Of a DNA stretch of 32,644 nucleotides, positions 1 through 9,164 are shown piece by piece. The stretch is from Lachnospiraceae bacterium (GTDB lineage Bacteria > Bacillota > Clostridia > Lachnospirales > Lachnospiraceae), in the NCBI GenBank assembly GCA_017469275.1, contig JAFUGT010000164.1, forward strand, positions 1 to 32,644, written 5' to 3'. The notes under the pieces were generated by a model, which was not told the DNA's origin, ran no database searches, and worked only from the letters and a program-made list of their open reading frames with translations. A program made the translations under genes and the position numbers. Numbering within the stretch: position 1 is the first letter of the stretch; each line of letters begins with the position of its first letter.

Positions 1-2708
1 TCATAGGCATTTTTAATTTCATTATATCTGTCATAGCCTGACCTGTAATATTCATTAACTATTGTTCTATATAATTCCGAAGAGCCTAATGCCTGTAACG
101 CTTTTTCGTATTCCAGACCCTCAAAATCCGTCATATCTTCTTGGAATATGATATGAGTACTCTCGCCACTAATAATTTTATCCTCCGGCAGCCATTGTTT
201 TAACTTGGACACAAGTTTATGAACATCAATAGGTTTAGCAACAAAATCATTCATTCCATTGTTAATGAACATTTCCTTGACACCTTCCATTGCATTGGCA
301 GTCAAAGCAATTATAGGAGTAGATGCAGCTTCCGGAATAGTGCTTCTAATTAATTTTGTTGTCTCCACACCATCCATCTCAGGCATCATATGGTCCATCA
401 AAATAATATCAAATGTCTCATTTTTTAATTTATTAACAGCTTCCCTTCCGCTTAATACACCAACAGACTGTGCTTTAATTGGCTTCAATAAGCCCTCGGC
501 AATTGTAATATTAATTGCATTGTCATCTACGATTAAAATTTTGGCGTCCGGCGCTGTAAAATCTATCTTAAATGCAGTATTTGATTCTGAATTATTATGT
601 TTAAACTCTCTTCCGTTTAACGTCATTACCATTCCTAAAGTAGTTTCAGGTCTTCTCATAACCCTTAGATTATCACGGTCAGAAACATATGTGGAATCAT
701 AGTCGACAAGAATAACGCCGATGATATTTTTATTATCATCTAAGAAATCCTGTATTTCTTTATTGTATCGATCTTCTTCAAAAAAGAGAAAATCCTCCTC
801 ACCCGATGGAACGAATTCAGACAGATTACTTATTACGCGTCCATCAACACCTAATTTGTTCATTTCTTCAATAAACATACCAAGCATTTTCGGATTTTCA
901 TTAAGGACAGTGGCGTGTTTCTTTTCACATTCTTCAACCACAATATCTAAACTCGGATCTATAACCTTTTGAGGTAAACTGAAATAAAAGTCAGAGCCTT
1001 TTCCATATTCACTGGAAACACCAATTCTACCGTTCATTGCCTCAGAAAGTCGTTGTGAGATGGCAAGCCCTAATCCCGTACCTTCAACAGAACGATTTCT
1101 TCTTGCGTCAACTTGTTGAAAACTGTTAAACAATTTGGGCAGATCCTCATTCTTGATACCTTGTCCCGTATCAATAACATGGAATATCATATTAATCATA
1201 TTTGCAGACAAACTCTCTACAGTAATTTTGATTAAAACCATTCCTTCTTTGGTGAACTTTATAGCATTATTTGCCAAATTAATAAGAATCTGCCTAATAC
1301 GCATAATATCCCCCTCTAATACATGAGGAAGGTTTTTATCGCAAATGACAAATAACTCGAGATTCTTATCACCAATTCTCGTTGCTAATATATTAGCTAT
1401 ATCATTTATCTCTGATAAAGGCTCATATTTTTCCGTAATTATCTCCATTTTACCGGATTCTATCTTGGAAAAATCGAGAATATCATTTATTATATTGACA
1501 AGATTACGTCCAGAATTTTGAATCTGTAACAGATATTCTTTGACATTATCCGGAAGATTCTCTCTTAACGCAATCTCTGCCATACCAATTACCGCATTCA
1601 TCGGTGTTCTTATCTCATGGGACATATTGGCAAGGAAATCAGTCTTCATCTTGGCAGCTCTTTCAAGTTCAAGATTTGCCTGCTCCATTGTATACATTCG
1701 TTGGACAGAATCCGTTGTATCGTGCAAGATATATATAGTACCGATAGCAGAATCCGCATCTGTCAATTCCGTCTTTCTGACTTTATAGTATGTATCCTTA
1801 CCGTCAAAATCATATTTTACAACATCAAGATTATCGTCAATTGATATAGTATTTTCTGTTATCCACTCATCAAAATACTCCCTTGATTCAAAACTGTTAA
1901 TCTGACCATAAGGAAATACATATTTCAATAAATCATTTACCTGAATAAGATCTCCGTACTCATTGTAAAGTAAAAAACCATCACTCATTTCATTTGCAAA
2001 TTTTGTAAGCGACCAATCGCGCAGTTTTCTACCGGAATAATAACAGGAAAAATATAGAGAAAAAAGACAAACAAAATTCAAATATATTACCGTAAAGCAT
2101 ATCGGCAATGATAATACGATAGTCAAAATCTCTATGACCAGAAGCAACAACTGAAATCCAATCATTGCATAAAATCTTATTCTGAAAATCTTACCTGACC
2201 TTACACAACAAATATAAGTTATCGACAGGACTACAAGTATATTAACTATACATAAAACATTGTACGTGTTATAGGTCAAAATACCATGCATATATGGCTT
2301 ATTCTTAATATTCTCGGTAATCCACCAACCTATGTGAAGTATTATTCTCTTATATACATTGAATATACCGATATTAGTCAGATTATACACCATAATAACC
2401 GTCTGTAATATGCATATTATAGTTGTCGGAATACAGAACAGAATAGATTTTTTCCTTTTTCCAAACAGAAAAATCATGCTTAGCATTGCGAAAACAACCC
2501 ATTGACTGAATATAAAATAAATACTTATAAGATTTTTAGCATCATTAAAATTTTTGCAGCCGAATAATCTGAAGCAAATGATATCGCATATAATAACAAA
2601 TGCATTCATCATAATAAAACCAATATTATGCCTTTTCATGCGAACATCCATCATAATACAAAACAACGAGGATATTGCCAATGCCAAAAATAAAAATTGC
2701 AAAATCAT
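1..2708 (-). CDS. Hybrid sensor histidine kinase (partial, C-terminus off the left edge)
   Basis: Membrane-bound hybrid two-component kinase that would autophosphorylate on His and relay phosphate to its own receiver domain. About 902 codons are in the window. The order seen is: a hydrophobic N-terminal part of several membrane segments (residues 1-220), a PAS-like segment (about 230-330), HisKA with the H-box SHEIRTPMNAVIGMAE (H364, codon 1617-1619), an HATPase with NAIKF, DTGQGI and GTGLGLA boxes, a degenerate receiver-like stretch, and a true receiver with phospho-acceptor D772 in ILMDHMMPEMDG. The last residues look like the start of an Hpt domain, whose His lies outside the window. Two in-frame ATGs exist; AGAAAGG sits directly on the first (2717) but about 9 bases before 2708, so 2708 is preferred. 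The gene begins 17 bases after the upstream oxidoreductase gene and is probably co-transcribed with it. The signal sensed cannot be told. Confidence 0.9.
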   Translation of the reverse strand, partial: MILQFLFLALAISSLFCIMMDVRMKRHNIGFIMMNAFVIICDIICFRLFGCKNFNDAKNLISIYFIFSQWVVFAMLSMIFLFGKRKKSILFCIPTTIICILQTVIMVYNLTNIGIFNVYKRIILHIGWWITENIKNKPYMHGILTYNTYNVLCIVNILVVLSITYICCVRSGKIFRIRFYAMIGFQLLLLVIEILTIVLSLPICFTVIYLNFVCLFSLYFSCYYSGRKLRDWSLTKFANEMSDGFLLYNEYGDLIQVNDLLKYVFPYGQINSFESREYFDEWITENTISIDDNLDVVKYDFDGKDTYYKVRKTELTDADSAIGTIYILHDTTDSVQRMYTMEQANLELERAAKMKTDFLANMSHEIRTPMNAVIGMAEIALRENLPDNVKEYLLQIQNSGRNLVNIINDILDFSKIESGKMEIITEKYEPLSEINDIANILATRIGDKNLELFVICDKNLPHVLEGDIMRIRQILINLANNAIKFTKEGMVLIKITVESLSANMINMIFHVIDTGQGIKNEDLPKLFNSFQQVDARRNRSVEGTGLGLAISQRLSEAMNGRIGVSSEYGKGSDFYFSLPQKVIDPSLDIVVEECEKKHATVLNENPKMLGMFIEEMNKLGVDGRVISNLSEFVPSGEEDFLFFEEDRYNKEIQDFLDDNKNIIGVILVDYDSTYVSDRDNLRVMRRPETTLGMVMTLNGREFKHNNSESNTAFKIDFTAPDAKILIVDDNAINITIAEGLLKPIKAQSVGVLSGREAVNKLKNETFDIILMDHMMPEMDGVETTKLIRSTIPEAASTPIIALTANAMEGVKEMFINNGMNDFVAKPIDVHKLVSKLKQWLPEDKIISGESTHIIFQEDMTDFEGLEYEKALQALGSSELYRTIVNEYYRSGYDRYNEIKNAY

Positions 2709-2725
2709 ATGAAACATCCTTTCTT

Positions 2726-4402
2726 CTATTGAGGTTTATATTCACTCATAACAGCTTCGGCTGCTTTCATCCCGTCCATAGCTGCCGACATAATTCCTCC
2801 TGCATATCCGGCTCCTTCGCCACATGGATACAATCCTTTGATACCCTCTGATTGAAAATTATCATTTCGCAATATGCGGACCGGTGATGAGGTTCTACTT
2901 TCAACTCCTGATACAATTGCATCATCATTATCAAATCCCGGAATGTTTTTATTAAATGAAGTCATAGCTTCAACAATAGAATCCTTAATATAATCCGGTA
3001 AACAACCGGCAACATTCCCACATATATATTCTCCCTTGGTCTGTGGAAGTACGCTTCCTAACTCTTTGGTAGCAACTCCCTTTTTGAAATCTATATATTT
3101 TTGAACAGGAATCTTTCCCGCCCCCTGCTCATATATCGCTTTTTCAAGTTTTCTCTGTAAGGATATCCCGGCAAGCGGTGAATCCGATTCATAATCATCC
3201 CGCCTTACAGTTACTATTAGGGCAGAATTAGAATTAGCCCCATTTCGTCCACTGTAACTCATGCCATTAACAGCCGTATAACCTTCTTCGGAGGAAGCAT
3301 TGACCACATATCCTCCGGGGCACATACAGAATGAATATACGCCTCTCCCCTTCTGCGTCTTGTAGGTTAATTTATAAGGCGGTGAGGGTAAATGAGCTCC
3401 CGCTTCTCCTTTACCGTATAAAGCATCTCTTATCAATTTCTCAGGATGTTCAATCCTGACACCCATTGCAAAATCCTTAGCTAACATTGATACCTTATTA
3501 TCGTATAACATGGAAAATGTATCTCTGGCACTATGTCCTATTGCCAAAATAACATGATTGGTTTCCACAATTGTCTCAGAATCTTTTTGAGATAATCTGA
3601 CTTTAATAATTCTATTTGGGTAATCAGATAACGCCTTATCTGATTCCTTGGAATTATCTACGATATTATCATTATTTGCCATAATTATCTCTGACATTTT
3701 AGTATCAAATAAAAATCTACCGCCTAATTCTTCAATCTCTTTTCGCATTCCTGATATAACAGATACCAAAACGTCGGTTCCAATATGTGGTTTACTGTCA
3801 TATAGTATGGAGGGAGCCGCTCCGTGTTTCACAAATTTTTCTAACACAAATCGTATTCTTCCATATTTGTCCTTTACCTGAGTGTTAAGTTTGCCATCAG
3901 AAAATGTTCCGGCGCCACCTTCACCAAATTGAACATTACATTCCGTATCAAGAATTCCTTTTTCCCAAAAGCGATTGACCTTTTCTACCCGTTTCTCGAT
4001 AGACGACCCTCTCTCAACAACTATAGGAGCATATCCGTATTTTGCAAGTATGTACGCACAAAAAAGGCCTGCCGGACCTGCGCCTATTATCAGAGGGTGA
4101 TGTTTCATCTTATCTCTGTCAGGGTTTTCCATCAACCTATCAGAAATATTATAGATTGTCCGCTCATTTAGAACAACATCCTTATCCCTTAATCTTTTGA
4201 CCAAATTGATTTCTCTATTCTTATCGAGAAAAACACCGATTTGATAGATATAATAAATGTCAGGTTTTTTTCTGGCATCGATTGATTTTTTCAGAATCTC
4301 ATATTCAGGAATCTCATTTAATCTGAGTTTTTTGATAATTTTCTTCTCAAGATAATGTATATCTTTATCTACCGGTATCTTAATATTTCTTATCTCAATC
4401 AT
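2726..4402 (-). CDS. FAD-dependent oxidoreductase, COG2509-type
   Basis: Predicted soluble flavoprotein of 558 residues in the uncharacterised COG2509 FAD-dependent dehydrogenase family; the substrate is unknown. After about 100 N-terminal residues there is a dinucleotide-binding motif GAGPAGLFCAYILA (residues 107 onward) followed by an acidic end (VVERG). A second FAD-family motif, GEGAGYAGGIMSAAMDG, lies near the C-terminus, as expected for family members that close the FAD site there. A longer reading from TTG at 4408 is possible, but AAGGA lies only 3 bases from it and 9 bases from ATG 4402, so ATG 4402 is chosen. It starts 2 bases after the stop of the other flavoprotein gene and is 17 bases ahead of the hybrid kinase gene, so the three look like one transcript. 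The family is confident, the role is not. Confidence 0.88.
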   Translation of the reverse strand: MIEIRNIKIPVDKDIHYLEKKIIKKLRLNEIPEYEILKKSIDARKKPDIYYIYQIGVFLDKNREINLVKRLRDKDVVLNERTIYNISDRLMENPDRDKMKHHPLIIGAGPAGLFCAYILAKYGYAPIVVERGSSIEKRVEKVNRFWEKGILDTECNVQFGEGGAGTFSDGKLNTQVKDKYGRIRFVLEKFVKHGAAPSILYDSKPHIGTDVLVSVISGMRKEIEELGGRFLFDTKMSEIIMANNDNIVDNSKESDKALSDYPNRIIKVRLSQKDSETIVETNHVILAIGHSARDTFSMLYDNKVSMLAKDFAMGVRIEHPEKLIRDALYGKGEAGAHLPSPPYKLTYKTQKGRGVYSFCMCPGGYVVNASSEEGYTAVNGMSYSGRNGANSNSALIVTVRRDDYESDSPLAGISLQRKLEKAIYEQGAGKIPVQKYIDFKKGVATKELGSVLPQTKGEYICGNVAGCLPDYIKDSIVEAMTSFNKNIPGFDNDDAIVSGVESRTSSPVRILRNDNFQSEGIKGLYPCGEGAGYAGGIMSAAMDGMKAAEAVMSEYKPQ

Positions 4403-4404
4403 AT

Positions 4405-5634
4405 TCAAATGTCCTTAATAGCATGTTTTATTGCATTTATACCTGAAATAAAGGCAAACATCAGGTTATAGCCTCCACATTTTCCTGTCATATCAAGTGC
4501 TTCACCGACTATATATAATCCTCGATATTTCAAGGATTCATAACTGCTCCAATCAATTTCATCTGTGGATACACCACCTAGCGATGCTTGAGATTTATTG
4601 ATATCGTATTTACAAATCGGAGTAAATGTCATCTTTTTGATATTAGAAGTTATCTTATTGATAACCTTTTCTGATAATTTTTCAATCCCGCAATCATATT
4701 CTATATGTACCCTGTCAAGAATATATTTTGCAAATTGAGTTGTAAATAATCCCTCAAGGATTGACAATACATTGTTAACACGATGTGCAAAAACCTGAGA
4801 ATTAATAAACTTTTTAAGTTCCTCCCATGAAACTTCAGGAAGACAATCTACATATATACAATCTTTAAGTGAATCCTTACCAAGCATAGGAAGATAGCAG
4901 GACAAATTCATAATAGCTATTCCGGAAAGATTATCCCTGTTAATCTGCAGCTGTCCCGTTTCTTTTATCAACTCCCCGTCTTTTTTTAGAGAAACCACTG
5001 CATTTAATCTCACACCGGAAGCTGTTGAAATATATTTATCATCAACGTAAATGGGAGACAAAACAGGATATATATCCGTTTCACGGATTCCCATTTTTTT
5101 TAACAGTTCAAATCCGGTATCACTTCCTCCTAATTCAGGACATGATGCAGAACCTGATGCAATTATGACTTTTCGTGTTCTGTACTCATTATCTGTTGTT
5201 TTTACGATATAACAATTATCATTATCTACCTTTATATCAGTTACGCATTGGTCATATTCAAGCTCTACCTTGTGTGCTTTACATATTTCTAAAAATCTTG
5301 AAGTCACCTGTTTCGCCTGATTAGATGTAGGATAAAAGTAATTGTCTTTTTCATATACCATAATTCCACATTTATTAAAAAAATCAATAATTTCAGAATT
5401 AGAATGAGTATTCACAAATTCTGAAATAAACCCATCATTAAAAGAATGATAACAAGCTTCAGAAAAAATACTATTGGTAATATTACATTTGCCATTACCG
5501 GATGCAGATAGTTTTCTACCACACTTATTTCCCTTTTCAAGTATAAGTATGCTAATATTCTTTTTTGTTATAGAAGCCCATGTCGCTGAAGAAAGCCCTG
5601 CCGCTCCTGCTCCGACAATAATAATATCGTACAT
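4405..5634 (-). CDS. FAD-dependent oxidoreductase, HI0933/BaiN-like family
   Basis: A 409-residue flavoprotein. The N-terminal Rossmann motif is DIIIVGAGAAGLSSA (G8, G10, G13), and the C-terminal FAD-contacting motif GKCGGYNLMFAFISG matches the HI0933-like family (COG2081), which includes proteins annotated as aminoacetone oxidase-like and BaiN. The segment GRKLSASGNGKCNITN after the first motif is a family hallmark. The reaction is not established for most members. The start at 5634 is the only good ATG; AAGAGAG lies 8-9 bases upstream, a weak ribosome site. It is followed after 2 bases by a second, unrelated flavoprotein gene, so two redox enzymes are translated nearly coupled. A 100-base AT-rich gap separates it from the BofC-like gene; no clear promoter was identified there. 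Confidence 0.88.
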   Translation of the reverse strand: MYDIIIVGAGAAGLSSATWASITKKNISILILEKGNKCGRKLSASGNGKCNITNSIFSEACYHSFNDGFISEFVNTHSNSEIIDFFNKCGIMVYEKDNYFYPTSNQAKQVTSRFLEICKAHKVELEYDQCVTDIKVDNDNCYIVKTTDNEYRTRKVIIASGSASCPELGGSDTGFELLKKMGIRETDIYPVLSPIYVDDKYISTASGVRLNAVVSLKKDGELIKETGQLQINRDNLSGIAIMNLSCYLPMLGKDSLKDCIYVDCLPEVSWEELKKFINSQVFAHRVNNVLSILEGLFTTQFAKYILDRVHIEYDCGIEKLSEKVINKITSNIKKMTFTPICKYDINKSQASLGGVSTDEIDWSSYESLKYRGLYIVGEALDMTGKCGGYNLMFAFISGINAIKHAIKDI

Positions 5635-5734
5635 TGTTAATTTCTCTCTTTTTTATATAATGCATTGGTAAAGACTTAATATCTATAAACTTAGAATAAT
5701 CTTTATGATATATATCTAATTCGAATTGTATGTT

Positions 5735-6331
5735 CTAACTGGTAAAATTTTCAAGAAAACTATACAATTCCTCATCATTTTCAAGATAATAGCCCTTCAA
5801 TATGTCTTCTCTCATATCCTCCGGCAGTGACGCCAAAGAAATCTGCGTATATTCATAAACTGTTTTTTCATCACCTTTAAGGATAACTATCAGCCCGTTA
5901 AAAGATTTTGCATAATAGCCTTTGGTAATAGGTGTCCTGAAAGTTTTTCTTAAAGTAATCTCATTACCTTTATAGGAAATCATTTCATAGGAAACAAGAC
6001 CTTTTTCCTGCTCCTCTTTGCTTAAATGATTCATGTAATTCTGAAGATATTTCTCAACACCATCCTTATCACATCCTAATAATGCGGGAATGCATTTTAA
6101 CTGCTCTTTCAAAAGCCTTCCCTCTTCAGGATAATCATATTCTACATTAAATATAGTTGTTTTATCAATAGGAAATGTAGATTGATTTTCAGATACAGTG
6201 ATATTAATATAGTCGCCCGAATCATTTTTCACATAATTACTCGGATAGAAATAATCGACAAACCATAGACTACATAGAGAAATTACACCTGTCATTACAG
6301 CAAACAAAGCAAATAATATATTTCTTTTCAT
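5735..6331 (-). CDS. Membrane-anchored protein with BofC-like C-terminus
   Basis: A 198-residue protein with one N-terminal hydrophobic segment (MKRNILFALFAVMTGVISLC) that is a membrane anchor or uncleaved signal, and an exported remainder. The last 30 residues (LPEDMREDILKGYYLENDEE, then LYSFLENF) follow the pattern I associate with the C-terminal domain of BofC, the forespore-secreted regulator of pro-sigma-K processing, and of its clostridial relatives. This is recognition by eye, not a search. The start is ATG 6331, because GGAGG lies 5 bases before it; the in-frame ATG at 6343 overlaps that ribosome site. It follows the 7TM-PAS gene after 72 bases. A forespore or envelope role would fit the other sporulation genes in the window, but that is inference. 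It could also be an unrelated lineage-specific exported protein. Confidence 0.75.
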   Translation of the reverse strand: MKRNILFALFAVMTGVISLCSLWFVDYFYPSNYVKNDSGDYINITVSENQSTFPIDKTTIFNVEYDYPEEGRLLKEQLKCIPALLGCDKDGVEKYLQNYMNHLSKEEQEKGLVSYEMISYKGNEITLRKTFRTPITKGYYAKSFNGLIVILKGDEKTVYEYTQISLASLPEDMREDILKGYYLENDEELYSFLENFTS

Positions 6332-6403
6332 AGTAACCTCCATTTACAATAAGGATATCTATGAAAAGTATGACCTTAAAACGTTTTTATTATTCGTACA
6401 GAT

Positions 6404-7396
6404 TTATAACAATAAACCTTCTGTGGAATGGTCTATATAAGATTGATCGTATATCCAGATAACATAGCCCTTTTGTCTGTCTCCATCCAAAAGCTGGGTT
6501 ATCTTAGCCTCATATTGTCTGTTTTCAATTTGGAAAACAAAATGATTAACTGATTTTGAAAAAATCCATGAAGTAAAATCTGTTATACCATGAACATCTT
6601 TAAGTTTTTCCGCTATTATATCAGCAGCGGGATTTGAATAGAGAAGTCGTTGATTAGAATCCACTATTAATACACCGTCAGATGTCTGTTTAATAATATT
6701 ATCTTTGGCAACGTCCATAGTATCTAACAATCCCAGTTTAATAACATTAACGACTAATAAAAGACATGAAATAATTATTCCAATAGGTGTAAGATCCACA
6801 CCATCAACGTACCCTGTCAGATATAACACCATCATACAAGTGGGAAGTATTCCCGATAACAGCAACAGAAAAAGACGCTTCTGTTCTATATTATCACTTC
6901 TTCTTATCTGTGCAATGATAATTGAACAATAATATGCCACCATGCAAAATGTTACTGTCATATATAGATAATACCCTATTCCCTTTGTTAACAAAATATG
7001 TGGAAAATAACCGTCATTAGACAATTCAGTTTTTTTATAATAAAATGTGTGGTAATTGCTTGTCAAAATCGTCAGAAGTATAAAGGTGTTGAACAAAAAA
7101 ACAAATTTGATGATTATGGGAGACATCTTGACATTGCAATAATTTCTGGCAAATATAAGCATAAGCACCAACATATAACATTTGCCAAGATATCCAAAGC
7201 GAACACAAACCATCATTTCACGCACATTAGTTGCCTGTATTTCAAATAAATATGCAATAATACTTATAAATCCACAGAAAGATGCCATCATTAACACTTT
7301 CTGATATTCTGAACTCTTTTGTTGACTAATTACCGCTAATGTAGTAAATGAAATGGCAACTCCCACAATTTGTAGAAAAAGAATCAATTCATACAT
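6404..7396 (-). CDS. 7TM-PAS sensor-like protein lacking an output domain
   Basis: A 330-residue protein. Residues 1-225 form about seven hydrophobic segments in the arrangement of the N-terminal 7TM sensor module often found on histidine kinases and diguanylate cyclases. Residues 230-310 resemble a PAS domain, beginning DNIIKQTSDGVLIVDSNQRL and including LYSNPAADIIAEKL. The protein then stops at 330, where relatives continue into a kinase or GGDEF domain; only about 70 bases separate the stop from the next gene, so there is no room for a lost effector in another frame. GGAGAGGG lies about 7 bases before ATG 7396, which supports this start over TTG 7426. It sits between cdd and the BofC-like gene. 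It may act through a partner protein or be a shortened sensor; no function is known to me. Confidence 0.85.
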   Translation of the reverse strand: MYELILFLQIVGVAISFTTLAVISQQKSSEYQKVLMMASFCGFISIIAYLFEIQATNVREMMVCVRFGYLGKCYMLVLMLIFARNYCNVKMSPIIIKFVFLFNTFILLTILTSNYHTFYYKKTELSNDGYFPHILLTKGIGYYLYMTVTFCMVAYYCSIIIAQIRRSDNIEQKRLFLLLLSGILPTCMMVLYLTGYVDGVDLTPIGIIISCLLLVVNVIKLGLLDTMDVAKDNIIKQTSDGVLIVDSNQRLLYSNPAADIIAEKLKDVHGITDFTSWIFSKSVNHFVFQIENRQYEAKITQLLDGDRQKGYVIWIYDQSYIDHSTEGLLL

Positions 7397-7445
7397 CTCA
7401 TAACCCTCTCCAAGTAAACAAACCAAGGTCTACGCCTTATCTTTA

Positions 7446-7832
7446 TCAATTATCCTCAAGCACAAATCCATGAGGTAACAATTCTTTGACGTTATAGCTT
7501 GCAGCCTCTCCGTTAACCTCTAATATTACATTACCCTCAGGCATGAATTCATTCATAACCTGAAGACATATACCACAGGGAAACGCTGTACTTCCGTCTT
7601 TCGCAACAACTGCTATTCTACTAAACTTTGTATATCCCTCAGAAACCGCCTTAAATATTGCTGTCCTCTCCGCACATACCGTAGCACCATAGGATGCGTT
7701 TTCAATATTACATCCAAGAAAAAGTGTATTATCATCTGTTAAAAGTGCAGCACCCACATTAAAACCCGAATAAGGTGCATAAGAATTAACAAGTGCTTTC
7801 TTAGCGCAATCTAATAATTCTTTATCTGTCAT
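7446..7832 (-). CDS. cdd: Cytidine deaminase
   Basis: Hydrolytic deamination of cytidine and deoxycytidine to uridine and deoxyuridine in pyrimidine salvage; cytoplasmic. The 128-residue length fits the small homotetrameric form. Zinc ligands are visible as C53 in CAERTA and C86/C89 in PCGIC, with the catalytic proton shuttle E55; the spacing matches the Bacillus subtilis enzyme. The usual Arg after the last Cys (PCGACRQV) is Leu here (PCGICLQV), a mild oddity. The start is ATG 7832, because GGAG lies 8 bases upstream; the in-frame ATG at 7850 precedes that ribosome site. In many Firmicutes cdd lies in the phoH-ybeY-dgkA-cdd-era cluster. Here it still follows ybeY, but with a DUF3048 lipoprotein gene in place of dgkA and without era after it. 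Confidence 0.95.
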   Translation of the reverse strand: MTDKELLDCAKKALVNSYAPYSGFNVGAALLTDDNTLFLGCNIENASYGATVCAERTAIFKAVSEGYTKFSRIAVVAKDGSTAFPCGICLQVMNEFMPEGNVILEVNGEAASYNVKELLPHGFVLEDN

Positions 7833-7851
7833 ATTATCATCTCCGTACATG

Positions 7852-7885
7852 ATAATGAGAGGACTGTAGAAAGTCCTCTCATAAT
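7852..7885 (-). other. Intergenic stem-loop without T-run
   Basis: Perfect 9-bp stem GAGAGGACT/AGTCCTCTC (7857-7865 and 7872-7880) with a 6-base loop, extended by further A:T pairs to an 11-bp core. It lies 4 bases after the DUF3048 stop and upstream of the cdd ribosome site. No T-tract follows in either direction, so it is more likely an attenuating or mRNA-processing structure than a strong intrinsic terminator. Confidence 0.5.
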
Positions 7886-7889
7886 TCCT

Positions 7890-9083
7890 CTATTGAGCAG
7901 TCTCTGTATCAGCTTCAGAGTCTGAAGCCGTCTCATCATCAGCATTCTTGGTTACTTCTTGTACAGGAGTAAATTCTCCGGTCTTCTGCTCTCCTGATTT
8001 GCTCTCGAATATCAACCCTGCATTTTCACCGTTACCTATTATGGATATCCATGTTTTACCCGGATTAAGCATAAGATCACTGCCATCTTCTAATGTATAC
8101 TTAGTCTTGGATTTCTTTGATGACTTAGACCATTTAATCTTAACAGCTTTACCGTTGGTAATATAATATCCGCTGCCTTCGCCTACCTGTGTCAATTCCT
8201 GAAGGTCATTTTCCGGATTAATGCACTCATAGGATGATTGCATAACAATAATATTCTTAAATGTAAGTATATTATCATTCTCATCTGCTAAATTATCAAT
8301 CTGAGGTGCATTATATTCATAACGCTCATAAATCTTCTTCTCAGGATTATATATAAAATATGGTTGCGAGTAATTACTGAAATTAACATGAACAATATTA
8401 TCAGCATCATCACCACTCTCAAGGTCTGTATCTTCTTCATTAAATGAGAGAACCTTCTCATGAGTTTCGGAATATTGATCTGAATAACCGAGATCTTTGA
8501 TACCCTGAATTATTCTCTCTCCCGTAGTATAAGCATTATGCGGAGCAACTCTGTCATTATCGCGATAGAATCCTGCATCGTAAGTCATACCGTTAATATT
8601 GTCGATTTTTTTCTTGTCTAACATTTTCTTTGCAGGCTTTGACTGCCCGTAATGAACATATATCGCATTATATTCATTGGCTATATTAATGTAGTAATGT
8701 CTTGCACTACGAACCGAGCCCACCTTTTCTAAAGCTGAATATTCGGAATACAAAGGCATAATACGTGTAATTCCGCCTTCAACCATACATTCATATATAA
8801 TATCTGCCTGTTTTGTACTTGAAGAAGGTAAAGCCTCTTTCAAATTGTTGATCATAACTGCTATAGGTCTGTGTGGCACATAATCCTTTGACCATTCACC
8901 GGTAAGTTCATTATAATTCTCTCCCTCATGGGGATCTTCGGTTGTGGCCTCTGTTGTAGGTGCTTCTGTAGTTGTCGCTTCCGTAGCTGCCGGCTCTTCT
9001 TTCTTACCGCATGCAATCATTGAAAGTGCTGCCACACTCCATATTGATAGTGTAAGAATCTTTTTCGCAATAGTTTTTCTCAT
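7890..9083 (-). CDS. DUF3048 domain lipoprotein (YerB-like)
   Basis: Secreted lipoprotein of 397 residues. The signal peptide ends in a lipobox SMIAC with lipidated Cys25, followed by a Thr/Glu/Ala-rich spacer (about residues 30-50). The body has the hallmarks of DUF3048: RPIAVMINNLKEALPSSSTK, then IIYECMVEGGITRIMPLY and VGSVRSARHYYINIA. A second conserved half (residues about 240-370, including WSKSSKKSKTKYTLEDGSDL and NPGKTWISII) corresponds to the C-terminal DUF3048 part. The C-terminus is acidic and repetitive (DDETASDSEADTET). The family is known from Firmicutes such as B. subtilis YerB; its function is not established. GAGGAG lies about 9 bases before the start. It lies between ybeY and cdd. 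No clear promoter is seen in the 81 bases upstream, so it is probably read from the ybeY promoter. Confidence 0.9.
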   Translation of the reverse strand: MRKTIAKKILTLSIWSVAALSMIACGKKEEPAATEATTTEAPTTEATTEDPHEGENYNELTGEWSKDYVPHRPIAVMINNLKEALPSSSTKQADIIYECMVEGGITRIMPLYSEYSALEKVGSVRSARHYYINIANEYNAIYVHYGQSKPAKKMLDKKKIDNINGMTYDAGFYRDNDRVAPHNAYTTGERIIQGIKDLGYSDQYSETHEKVLSFNEEDTDLESGDDADNIVHVNFSNYSQPYFIYNPEKKIYERYEYNAPQIDNLADENDNILTFKNIIVMQSSYECINPENDLQELTQVGEGSGYYITNGKAVKIKWSKSSKKSKTKYTLEDGSDLMLNPGKTWISIIGNGENAGLIFESKSGEQKTGEFTPVQEVTKNADDETASDSEADTETAQ

Positions 9084-9164
9084 GACATCGTCTCCTCTTA
9101 TAATATGTTTATCTGTTTTCCTATAAGTAAAAAAACATTTTCATTAGCAATCATAAAATATATA

